In this document: positions 1 to 5,827 of the stretch, in pieces | Position numbering within the stretch: the stretch's first letter is position 1 | Layout: the number at the start of each line of letters is the position of its first letter | From: an uncultured Collinsella sp. | Lineage (GTDB): Bacteria; Actinomycetota; Coriobacteriia; Coriobacteriales; Coriobacteriaceae | DNA length: 5,845 bases | Assembly: GCA_900550735.1 (NCBI GenBank) | Contig: URTD01000127.1 | Span: 1 to 5,845 of the forward strand | Reading direction: 5' to 3' | The notes under the pieces: model-generated | What the model saw: only the letters and a program-made list of their open reading frames with translations | What the model was told of the DNA's origin: nothing | Databases searched by the model: none | Made by a program: the position numbers and the translations under genes

Positions 1-918
1 AAGGTAAGACTCGATCATAAAACCCTTGACCAGCTTGGAGATGGACTCGTTGCGGCGGCAGCTGTCGAGCACCTCCTTGCAAATGCGATACTGCTCCAGC
101 GGACGCTTGCCCGAGTTGTCGTGGTTGCAGTCGATGACCGCTGCCGGATTGGCATAGCCGGCATGCTCGGTATAGCGTTCGGCCAGGCGTTCCAGGTGTT
201 CGTAGTGGTAGTTGGGGTAGGTGCGCCCATCGAGACCGATGTAGCCACGCATAACGGCGTGTGCGAGCGGGTTGCCGTCGCACTCGACCTCCCAGTTGCG
301 GAAGATGAAGCTCTGGTGCGCCTGGGCGGCGTAAATTGAGTTGAGCATAACGGTGGTAGAGCCGGCAGTGGGATTCTTCATGCCGACGGGTACCGAAATG
401 CCGCTCGACACCAGACGGTGCTCCTGGTTCTCTACCGAGCGTGCGCCCACGGCGACATAGCTCAGCAGGTCAACGAGGTATTGGTAGTTGGACGGATAGA
501 GCATCTCGTCGGCGGTGAAGAAACCCGTTTCCTCAATAACGCGCAGGTGCATATGGCGGATGGCCTTGACGCCCTCGAGCAGGTCGTCGGGAGCCTCGGG
601 GTTGGGGTTGTGCAGCAGGCCCTTGTAGCCGGTGCCCTTGGTGCGCGGCTTGTTGGTGTAGACGCGCGGAATGATGATGAGCTTGTCCTTGACCTCTTCG
701 GCGGTCTTGGCCAGTCGGTTCATATACTCGAGCACCGAATCCTCGCGGTCGGCAGAGCACGGGCCGATGATGAGCACCTTACGTGCGTCCTCGCCGGTAA
801 AGACTTTGGCGACCTCGGCGTCAAATGCCTGCTTTTTGGCGGTAAGCTCGGCAGAAAGTGGCATTTCCTCGCGGATCTCCATGGGGATCGGCAGCCTGCG
901 TTTGAATTCCATGGCCAT
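1..918 (-). CDS. aroF: 3-deoxy-7-phosphoheptulonate synthase (DAHP synthase, class I AroF/AroG/AroH family), partial at left edge
   Basis: Condenses phosphoenolpyruvate with erythrose 4-phosphate to give DAHP, the first committed step of aromatic amino acid synthesis; cytoplasmic. I translated this frame by hand: 306 open codons with no stop before the window edge. The E. coli enzymes are about 350 residues, so roughly 40 C-terminal residues are missing. Family motifs in order: GPCS (52-55, with the metal-ligand Cys54), PRVYTNKPRT (84-93), GYKGLLHNPNP (97-107), VGARSVENQEHR (157-168), PVGMKNPTAGST (177-188), PNYHYEHLERL (235-245), DCNHDNSGK (263-271, with metal-ligand His266) and GFMIESYL (299-306, with metal-ligand Glu303). 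The fourth expected metal ligand, an Asp, would lie beyond the edge. The ATG at 916-918 is chosen because GAGGAG (925-930) sits 6 nt upstream; Met3 is an alternative. The symbol is generic: which paralogue this is, and which amino acid inhibits it, cannot be told. Confidence 0.93.
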   Translation of the reverse strand, partial: MAMEFKRRLPIPMEIREEMPLSAELTAKKQAFDAEVAKVFTGEDARKVLIIGPCSADREDSVLEYMNRLAKTAEEVKDKLIIIPRVYTNKPRTKGTGYKGLLHNPNPEAPDDLLEGVKAIRHMHLRVIEETGFFTADEMLYPSNYQYLVDLLSYVAVGARSVENQEHRLVSSGISVPVGMKNPTAGSTTVMLNSIYAAQAHQSFIFRNWEVECDGNPLAHAVMRGYIGLDGRTYPNYHYEHLERLAERYTEHAGYANPAAVIDCNHDNSGKRPLEQYRICKEVLDSCRRNESISKLVKGFMIESYL

Positions 919-972
919 AGGGGTCTCCTCAATCTATAGAAAGAGCAATAAGCGTATTCTTGAATGCTCGGC

Positions 973-1001
973 ATTATCCGCTGTCGCACGCTAAAGTGCA
1001 A
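973..1001 (-). promoter_or_regulatory. Candidate sigma70-type promoter of the DAHP synthase gene
   Basis: Read on the minus strand, TTGCAC (996-1001) and GATAAT (973-978) are separated by exactly 17 bp. Both hexamers are 5/6 matches to consensus. The predicted start is near 966, giving a leader of about 48 nt before the ATG at 918. A 5-bp palindrome, GCAAG-CC-CTTGC (998-1009), overlaps the -35 box and could be an operator half or chance. The leader shows no attenuator-like peptide rich in Phe, Tyr or Trp. Confidence 0.6.
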
Positions 1002-1016
1002 GCCCTTGCCACCCCG

Positions 1017-1054
1017 AAACCTGCCAAAAGGGACAGGTTTATTTTGGCAGGTTT
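1017..1054. repeat. Perfect 13-bp inverted repeat (hairpin) upstream of the DAHP synthase promoter
   Basis: The arms at 1017-1029 (AAACCTGCCAAAA) and 1042-1054 (TTTTGGCAGGTTT) are exact reverse complements around a 12-nt loop. The loop carries a second CAGGTTT (1034-1040), so AAACCTG can pair with either of two CAGGTTT copies. It lies 15 bp upstream of the predicted -35 box, so it is not in the DAHP synthase leader. It lacks a convincing T-tract on the minus strand (TTT then CGGGG). On the plus strand it ends in GGTTTTATAT but has no gene before it. It could be a backup terminator, a dispersed intergenic palindrome or a regulator site. Confidence 0.6.
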
Positions 1055-1140
1055 TATATGGGGGAACGTCGGCGGATACCGGGAGGGAGTGGCGTCGCGC
1101 GGGACCCTAAGGCTATTGTCGGTTCCCCAGGAAACACCCT

Positions 1141-1168
1141 GTGGGCAAAAAATGCCAAATATGAGTAC
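1141..1168 (+). repeat. Left arm of a 28-bp inverted repeat pair
   Basis: This arm matches the reverse complement of 1344-1371 at 27 of 28 positions; the mismatch is C at 1155 against C at 1357. It begins GTGGGCAAAAAATG and ends in AATATGAGTAC. Weaker similarity continues inward to 1187 and outward to 1137, for 42 identities over 51 nt. A short stem, TGCTA (1172-1176) with TAGCA (1183-1187), follows the arm on its inner side, at the same relative place as the larger hairpin beside the right arm. Confidence 0.75.
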
Positions 1169-1292
1169 GGTTGCTAGCTTAGTAGCATATTGCCTTCGCA
1201 AAGTAATAGACATAACAGCAAAATATGTTCATTAACGCAAATACATATAAGTCCGCTATAGGGCTGTTTGATCAATTTAGGGACGCGTGTAA

Positions 1293-1306
1293 GCCGTGAA
1301 AACGGC
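1293..1306. repeat. Small hairpin with a GAAA tetraloop between the repeat arms
   Basis: GCCGT (1293-1297), GAAA and ACGGC (1302-1306) form a 5-bp stem; as plus-strand RNA the loop would be a GNRA tetraloop. It is flanked by two direct copies of GGGCTGTTT (1261-1269 and 1312-1320), with a partial third copy at 1322-1328. Its function is unknown. It may simply be part of the structured interior of the inverted-repeat element. Confidence 0.35.
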
Positions 1307-1323
1307 ATTTGGGGCTGTTTTGG

Positions 1324-1344
1324 CTGTTACTAAAAGGGTAACAG
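1324..1344. repeat. 7-bp-stem hairpin adjoining the right repeat arm
   Basis: CTGTTAC (1324-1330) and GTAACAG (1338-1344) are exact reverse complements around a 7-nt loop, TAAAAGG. The last base is shared with the right arm. On the minus strand the order is 28-mer then hairpin. The left arm has the same order with a weaker 5-bp stem, so the repeat unit appears to be 'AT-rich 28-mer plus hairpin'. Confidence 0.55.
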
Positions 1345-1371
1345 TACTCATATTTGCCATTTTTTGCCCAC
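1344..1371 (-). repeat. Right arm of the 28-bp inverted repeat pair
   Basis: Reverse-complement partner of 1141-1168, with one mismatch. The two arms enclose 175 bp, and the whole element spans 231 bp. No target-site duplication is evident just outside the arms (CCCT on the left, GGGG on the right), so transposon ancestry is not shown. The symmetry suits either a MITE-like element with long terminal repeats or two opposed copies of an intergenic repeat unit. It lies about 60 bp beyond the exporter operon's terminator. Confidence 0.75.
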
Positions 1372-1430
1372 GGGGCCTCGAAGGGGCTGTCAATCAGGTC
1401 CCAGGGGAGGCGGTTTGAGGGCCGCAGAGC

Positions 1431-1467
1431 AAAAACGGGGGCGCAGGTTGTCCTGCGCCCCCGTTTT
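1431..1467 (-). terminator. Rho-independent terminator of the MarR/ABC exporter operon
   Basis: The arms 1432-1447 and 1452-1467 are perfect 16-bp reverse complements around a 4-nt loop. The stem core is GC-rich (CGGGGGCGCAGG) with A/T pairs at its base. On the minus strand the stem ends in TTTTT (1435-1431). It begins 30 bp after the last exporter stop codon. The opposite strand also ends in TTTT then C, so some bidirectional activity is possible. Confidence 0.9.
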
Positions 1468-1497
1468 CTTGGCATTGCGGTTGTTTGCCGCCGGTTT

Positions 1498-3420
1498 TTA
1501 CGCCGCTTCGTCGAACTGCGAGTTGTACAGGTCGGCGTAGAAGCCGCCCTGGGCGAGCAGCTCGTCGTGCGTGCCCTTCTCGACGATATCGCCGTCGCGA
1601 ATTACCAGGATCACGTCGGCGTTGCGGATCGTGGACAGGCGGTGCGCGATAACAAAGCTGGTACGGCCCTGCATCAGCGCATCCATGGCACGCTGAATAA
1701 GCTCCTCGGTACGAGTGTCAACGTTGGAGGTTGCCTCGTCCAGAATTAGCGCCGGGCGGTCGGCCAAAATGGCACGGGCAATGGTCACGAGCTGGCGCTG
1801 GCCCTGCGACAGCTGTGCGCCGTTGCCGGTGAGCATCGTGTCGTAGCCGTCGGGCAGGCGGGTGATAAAGTCGTCCGCGCCCGCGAGCTTGGCCGCCGCG
1901 ATGCACTCCTCGTCGGTAGCGTCCAGGTTGCCGTAGCGGATGTTATCCATCACAGTGCCGGTGAACAGGTTCACGTCCTGTAGCACGACGCCCAGCGAGC
2001 GGCGCAGGTCGGCCTTGCGGATCTTGTTGACGTTGATGCCGTCGTAGCGGATCTTGCCGTCGGCGATGTCGTAGAAGCGGTTGATGAGGTTGGTGATGGT
2101 CGTCTTACCGGCACCGGTGGCGCCGACAAACGCGACCTTCTGACCCGGCTTGGCGTACACGGACACGCCGTGCAGCACCTCGTGGTCGGGCGTGTAGCCA
2201 AAGTCCACGTTGTCCATGACCAGGTCGCCGCGCAGCGGCACGTACTCGATTTCGCCGGTTGCGCGGTGCGGATGTTTCCACGCCCACATGCCGGTGTGGT
2301 GGTCGGCCTCCTCGAGCTGCCAGGTATCGGGGTTCACCTGCGCGTTGACGAGCGTCACATAGCCTTCGTCGGCTTCGGGTTCCTCGTCGATGAGCTCAAA
2401 GATGCGGTCGGCGCCGGCGAGGCCCATGACCACGGCGTTGATCTGCTGCGAGATCTGGCCGATCTGTCCGCAGAACTGCTTGGTCATGTTGAGGAACGGC
2501 ACCACGACGGCGATGGACAGTGCCATGCCCGAGATGCTCAGGTTGGGCACGCCCAGCGCCAGGAAAATGCCGCCTGCCAGTGCGACCAGCACATAGAGCA
2601 GGTTTCCCAGGTTCATAAGGATGGGCATGAGGATGTTGGCGTACATGTTGGCCTTCTGCGAGACCTCGAAGAGCTTTTCATTGCGCTCGTCAAAATCGGC
2701 CTCGGCGGCAGACTCGTGGCAGAATGCCTTGACGACCTTCTGGCCGTTCATGACTTCCTCGATATGGCCCTCGACCACGCCGAGCTCGGTCTGCTGCGCA
2801 ATAAAGAAACGCGCGGAGTTGGAGCCGAGCAGCTTGGTCATAAAGGTCATAAAGGCGACACCGGCCACAATGACCAGGCACATCCACACGCTGTAGTACA
2901 GCATGATAAAGAATACCGTGACGATGACGATGGTCGTCATGAGCAGGTTGGGCAGCGACTGGCTGATCATCTGGCGCAGCGTGTCGATATCGTTGGTGTA
3001 GTGGCTCATGATGTCGCCGCGCTGGTGTGTGTCGAAGTAGCGGATCGGCAGGTCCTGCATGCGGTTGAACATCTTCTCGCGCAGCTTCTCGAGCGAGCCC
3101 TGCGTGACGATGGCCATGGCGCGGTTCCAGAACAGCGAGGACAGGATGCCGACGCCGTAGATGCAGGCGAGGGTGGTCACGAGCTGTGCGATCTTGGGCT
3201 GTGCAGCTTCCCAATCGCCCGACTGCCACGATTCGCTAATAATCTGCAGGGCGCTCTGAAGGAAGGTCGCGCCGATGGAGTTGATGATGGCGCAGAGCAC
3301 CACGCCGACGACGACGAGGGGCAAAAGCACGGGGTAGAAGCCAAAGAGCGTCTTGATGAGGCGCGACATGGTGCCGCCCTTGCGGTTGAGCGCGCGCTCG
3401 GCGGTCGTTGCCTTACTCAT
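1498..3420 (-). CDS. ABC exporter half-transporter, canonical ATPase subunit (TM288-like, type IV multidrug/lipid exporter family)
   Basis: Membrane domain fused to an ATPase domain, 640 aa, normal for the family. Hydrophobic segments fall near 26-50, 78-100, 155-178, 179-198, 262-290 and 295-312. ATPase motifs: Walker A GATGAGKTT (433-441), Q-loop Gln481, signature LSQGQ (537-541), Walker B ALILDE with catalytic Glu562, D-loop NVD, and switch His593. All catalytic residues are present, so this should be the hydrolysing partner. The LSQGQ signature, in place of LSGGQ, resembles the TM288 side of heterodimeric exporters. A segment at about 350-395 (GYVTLVNA ... MWAWKHPH) is inserted between the two domains. 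The start ATG overlaps the upstream stop by 8 nt (ATGAGTAA). AGGAGG (3429-3434) lies 8 nt before it, favouring it over Met18. It should pair with the product of the gene at 3413-5227. The substrate is unknown. Confidence 0.93.
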   Translation of the reverse strand: MSKATTAERALNRKGGTMSRLIKTLFGFYPVLLPLVVVGVVLCAIINSIGATFLQSALQIISESWQSGDWEAAQPKIAQLVTTLACIYGVGILSSLFWNRAMAIVTQGSLEKLREKMFNRMQDLPIRYFDTHQRGDIMSHYTNDIDTLRQMISQSLPNLLMTTIVIVTVFFIMLYYSVWMCLVIVAGVAFMTFMTKLLGSNSARFFIAQQTELGVVEGHIEEVMNGQKVVKAFCHESAAEADFDERNEKLFEVSQKANMYANILMPILMNLGNLLYVLVALAGGIFLALGVPNLSISGMALSIAVVVPFLNMTKQFCGQIGQISQQINAVVMGLAGADRIFELIDEEPEADEGYVTLVNAQVNPDTWQLEEADHHTGMWAWKHPHRATGEIEYVPLRGDLVMDNVDFGYTPDHEVLHGVSVYAKPGQKVAFVGATGAGKTTITNLINRFYDIADGKIRYDGINVNKIRKADLRRSLGVVLQDVNLFTGTVMDNIRYGNLDATDEECIAAAKLAGADDFITRLPDGYDTMLTGNGAQLSQGQRQLVTIARAILADRPALILDEATSNVDTRTEELIQRAMDALMQGRTSFVIAHRLSTIRNADVILVIRDGDIVEKGTHDELLAQGGFYADLYNSQFDEAA

Positions 3421-5227
3421 GTGCCTCGCCTCCTTCCTGGGTCTGAGCTTGCGTTACGGATGCCTCGGTGTCGGCCTCGACGGCCCCTTCGCCCTCGGCA
3501 GACATCTTGTTCTGCGAGGTAAAGGTCTCGCGGTAGATTTCGCTCGTCTTGAGTAGCTCGTCATGGTTGCCGATCTGCGCGATACGGCCGCCCTCCATGA
3601 CGATGATGCGATCGGCGTCCTGCACGGAGCTAATGCGCTGGGCGATGATGAGCTTGGTCGTGTTGGGCAGATAGCTTGCCAACCCTGCGCGAATCTTGGC
3701 GTCGGTCTTGGTGTCGACGGCGCTGGTGGAGTCGTCCAGGATCAAGATCTTGGGGCGACGCAGCAGGGCACGTGCAATGCACAGGCGCTGCTTCTGACCG
3801 CCGGAAACATTGGAGCCGCCCTGTTCGATCCAGGTGTCGTAGCCCTTGGGGAAGCCGTCGACAAACTCGTCGGCGCAGGCCAGATGCGCGGCCTCGCGAA
3901 CCTCTTCGTCGGTGGCGTTCGGGTCGCCCCAGCGCAGATTCTCGGCAATGGTGCCGCTAAACAGTACGTTTTTCTGCAATACCATGGCCACTTGATGGCG
4001 CAGCGCGTCCAAGTCGTAGTCGCGCACGTCCACGCCGCCCACGCGCACGGTGCCTTCGGTGGCGTCGTACAGGCGGGCAATGAGGTTTACGAGTGTGGAC
4101 TTGGCCGAGCCGGTGCCGCCGATGATGCCGATGGTCTCGCCGCTCGTAATGTGCAGGTCGATGTCGTCGAGCGCCTGGCGTTTCGCATGCGCGGAATACT
4201 TAAAGCTCACGTGGTCAAAGTCGATGGAGCCGTCGGCAACCTCGAGCACGGGCTCGGTCGGGTTGGCGATCGTGGGCTCGGCGGCAAGCACCTCGGTAAT
4301 GCGGTGTGCCGATTCGTCGGCCATGGTCACCATGACAAAGATCATCGATAGCTGCATCAGGCTCATGAGGATCTGGAAACCATAGGTAAAGATCGAGGAG
4401 AGCTGGCCCACGTCGAACAGCGTGCCCTGGCTCGTGATGATGAGCTTGGAGCCCAGGTAGATGATGACGACAAACGCGCCGTTAACGCAGATGTTCATCA
4501 TGGGGTTGTTAAAGGCGAGCAGCTTCTCGGCGCGGGTGAAGTCCATCTGGACGTCGCGCGCGGCGGTCGCGAACTTCTCCTTCTCAAAGTCTTCGCGCAC
4601 GTAGCTCTTAACCACGCGCATGCCGGTGACGTTTTCCTCGACGGACTCGTTAAGGGCGTCGTACTTGTGGAACACGCGCGAGAAGATGGGGCGCACCTTA
4701 AAGATGATAAAGAACAGTCCAAAGCCCAGCAGCGGAATGATGATCAGGTAGACCATGGCAACGCTGCCGCCCATGATAAACGCCATGGTAAAGGCGAAGA
4801 TCAATACCAGCGGAGCGCGTACGGCGATGCGGATGATCATCATAAAGGCCTGCTGCACGTTGTTGATATCGGTGGTGAGGCGGGTGACGAGCGAGGAACT
4901 CGAGAACTCATCGATGTTGGCAAAGCTGAACGTTTGGATCTTGTAGAACAGGTCGTGACGCAGGTTCTTGGCGAAGCCGCAGCTTGCATGGCTGCAGGTG
5001 ACGCCGGCAGCGGCGCCAAAAGCAAGCGACGTCAGCGCGATGAGCACCAAAAAGCCCGCGGTGGGAAGCATCTCGGCTACGGTGGCGCCGTCTTTGATGG
5101 CGTCGATCAGGTTGGCGGTGATAAATGGAATCAGCATCTCGCAGAGCACCTCGCCAAGCACGAGCAACGGCGTGGCAACAGTGACTTTCATATAGTCGCG
5201 GATGCTGCCCATGAGGGTTTTAATCAT
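3413..5227 (-). CDS. ABC exporter half-transporter, degenerate ATPase subunit (TM287-like, type IV multidrug/lipid exporter family)
   Basis: 604-aa membrane-ATPase fusion, the partner of the next gene. Hydrophobic segments fall near 15-38, 57-78, 128-152, 155-177, 245-265 and 275-300. ATPase motifs: Walker A GGTGSAKST (370-378, Ala375 replacing the usual Gly), Q-loop Gln418, intact signature VSGGQ (474-478), Walker B ILILDD (494-499, Asp499 where catalytic Glu is expected) and switch-loop Gln530 (AQRISS) replacing His. Loss of both the Glu and the His marks the degenerate site of heterodimeric exporters; the intact signature would complete the partner's active site. An acidic, low-complexity C-terminal tail (about 573-604) follows the fold. 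The start ATG overlaps the regulator's stop by 8 nt (ATGATTAA), with GGGAGG (5234-5239) 6 nt upstream. The substrate cannot be deduced; drug, peptide or lipid export are all possible. Confidence 0.93.
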   Translation of the reverse strand: MIKTLMGSIRDYMKVTVATPLLVLGEVLCEMLIPFITANLIDAIKDGATVAEMLPTAGFLVLIALTSLAFGAAAGVTCSHASCGFAKNLRHDLFYKIQTFSFANIDEFSSSSLVTRLTTDINNVQQAFMMIIRIAVRAPLVLIFAFTMAFIMGGSVAMVYLIIIPLLGFGLFFIIFKVRPIFSRVFHKYDALNESVEENVTGMRVVKSYVREDFEKEKFATAARDVQMDFTRAEKLLAFNNPMMNICVNGAFVVIIYLGSKLIITSQGTLFDVGQLSSIFTYGFQILMSLMQLSMIFVMVTMADESAHRITEVLAAEPTIANPTEPVLEVADGSIDFDHVSFKYSAHAKRQALDDIDLHITSGETIGIIGGTGSAKSTLVNLIARLYDATEGTVRVGGVDVRDYDLDALRHQVAMVLQKNVLFSGTIAENLRWGDPNATDEEVREAAHLACADEFVDGFPKGYDTWIEQGGSNVSGGQKQRLCIARALLRRPKILILDDSTSAVDTKTDAKIRAGLASYLPNTTKLIIAQRISSVQDADRIIVMEGGRIAQIGNHDELLKTSEIYRETFTSQNKMSAEGEGAVEADTEASVTQAQTQEGGEAHE

Positions 5228-5723
5228 CCAGTTCCTCCCAGGTTACACGGATTTTCTCGAGCATTTCGGCGAGCTGCTCGCGCTCGTCGTGAGTGAGGGC
5301 ACTAAAGGCCCGTTCTCTAAAGCGGATGCGGGCCGCCTGGTCGATGCGGGCGTTTTCCCGGCCGGTTTCGGTCAGGCGAATGGTGAGTTGCCGTCGATCC
5401 TTGGGGTTACGGCTGCGCTCGATGAGACCGTTGACCTCGAGCTTGGACAGGATCCCGGAAAGCGACCCCGGCTTGAGGTCAAAATGCATGCCGAGTTCCT
5501 GCTGCGACATCTCGCCGCCGGGCTGCTTGGCCAGCAGGCAGATGATGGGCGCCTTGCCGGACACGCCTCCGCCATGAAAATGCATGTAATGGCCGCAAAA
5601 GCCCAGGCCGCTCAGGATGCGCTTGGCGAGTTTGTCTTCGGCGCTGACCGCTTCGGGTATGTATACCGGTTGCGACGGGTCACCGCCGGGCTCATGCGGA
5701 AGGACGAGTGGTTCAACACACAT
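5220..5723 (-). CDS. MarR-family winged-helix transcriptional regulator
   Basis: 167-aa cytoplasmic DNA-binding protein, probably a dimer, and first gene of the exporter operon. The winged helix spans about 72-121: MSQQELGMHF, recognition-helix region LKPGSLSGILSKLEVNGLIER, then the wing with the family hallmark DRR (109-111) and RLTETG. A C-terminal helix (about 124-163) would complete the dimer interface. The N-terminal part is longer than a minimal MarR and holds GFCGHYMHFHGGG (41-53), with Cys43, His45, His48 and His50 clustered; such a cluster could bind metal or sense redox state, but this is inference. The start is the ATG at 5721-5723. AGGAG (5736-5740) lies 12 nt upstream, rather far, but no other start is available before an in-frame stop. 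Likely a local repressor of this operon, given the repeats in its promoter. Confidence 0.88.
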   Translation of the reverse strand: MCVEPLVLPHEPGGDPSQPVYIPEAVSAEDKLAKRILSGLGFCGHYMHFHGGGVSGKAPIICLLAKQPGGEMSQQELGMHFDLKPGSLSGILSKLEVNGLIERSRNPKDRRQLTIRLTETGRENARIDQAARIRFRERAFSALTHDEREQLAEMLEKIRVTWEELDD

Positions 5724-5742
5724 ATCTAAGCTTCGCTCCTTT

Positions 5743-5786
5743 CCTTAGTTAGGTAGATGAATTGTTTTGTGCCTAACTAATTTAGG
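5743..5786. promoter_or_regulatory. Candidate MarR operator: nested inverted repeats over the -10 box and transcript start
   Basis: TTAGTTAGG (5745-5753) and CCTAACTAA (5772-5780) are perfect reverse complements 18 bp apart. Each copy lies in its own small palindrome: CCTAA-N5-TTAGG (5772-5786, perfect), overlapping the -10 box, and CCTTAGTTAGG (5743-5753, imperfect) just upstream of the Shine-Dalgarno. MarR proteins usually bind short palindromes of this size at their own promoters, so two operator sites that block transcription are a reasonable inference. Confidence 0.6.
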
Positions 5787-5807
5787 AGCGCATAGATTGA
5801 TTGTCAA
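5779..5807 (-). promoter_or_regulatory. Promoter of the MarR/ABC exporter operon
   Basis: On the minus strand a perfect -35 box TTGACA (5802-5807) is followed 17 bp later by TAAATT (5779-5784), a 4/6 match to TATAAT. Transcription should start near 5772, leaving a leader of about 48 nt before the regulator's ATG. This is the only good promoter seen for the three overlapping genes. Confidence 0.75.
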
Positions 5808-5827
5808 GGTACCAAACTAGTGGTTAC

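Larger units (their letters stand above)
919..1497. other. Gene-poor spacer between the exporter operon and the DAHP synthase gene
   Basis: I find no convincing protein gene here on either strand. The spacer contains, from high to low coordinates, the exporter-operon terminator (1431-1467), the inverted-repeat element (core 1141-1371), a GC-rich stretch with a 7-bp inverted repeat (GGGGAAC 1061-1067, GTTCCCC 1122-1128), the 13-bp-stem hairpin (1017-1054) and the DAHP synthase promoter (973-1001). Open frames through it, such as plus 960-1235 and minus 974-1213, lack ribosome binding sites and resemble no family I recognise. The region is more AT-rich than its neighbours inside the repeat element. 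Confidence 0.6.

Noticed and set aside
1061..1140. Possible T-box riboswitch upstream of DAHP synthase (AGGGT followed by CCGCGCG on the minus strand)
   Set aside because: The conserved T-box core AGGGTGGNACCGCG is not matched, and the best promoter lies downstream of this block, so it should not be in the leader.
960..1235. A 91-codon plus-strand ORF through the spacer
   Set aside because: It runs across the DAHP synthase promoter, the 13-bp hairpin and the repeat arm, has no Shine-Dalgarno or family resemblance, and is better explained as chance; only its last 27 codons are discussed, as a repeat-linked curiosity.
1137..1375. Inverted repeats as ends of an insertion sequence or a CRISPR array
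   Set aside because: There is no transposase between or beside the arms, no evident target duplication, and only two copies in opposite orientation without regular spacers.
1388..1393. A TTGACA hexamer on the minus strand near the right repeat arm
   Set aside because: No -10-like hexamer occurs at 16-18 bp; the sequence there is GC-rich or begins GGGCAA.
2170..3522. A 450-codon plus-strand ORF opposite the canonical exporter subunit, plus long plus-strand ORFs at 3563-4351, 4667-5296, 5202-5729 and 418-939
   Set aside because: They are antisense shadows of GC-rich minus-strand genes. They resemble no protein family I recognise, are rich in His/Asp/Val as expected from reverse frames, and the opposite frames carry full family motifs.
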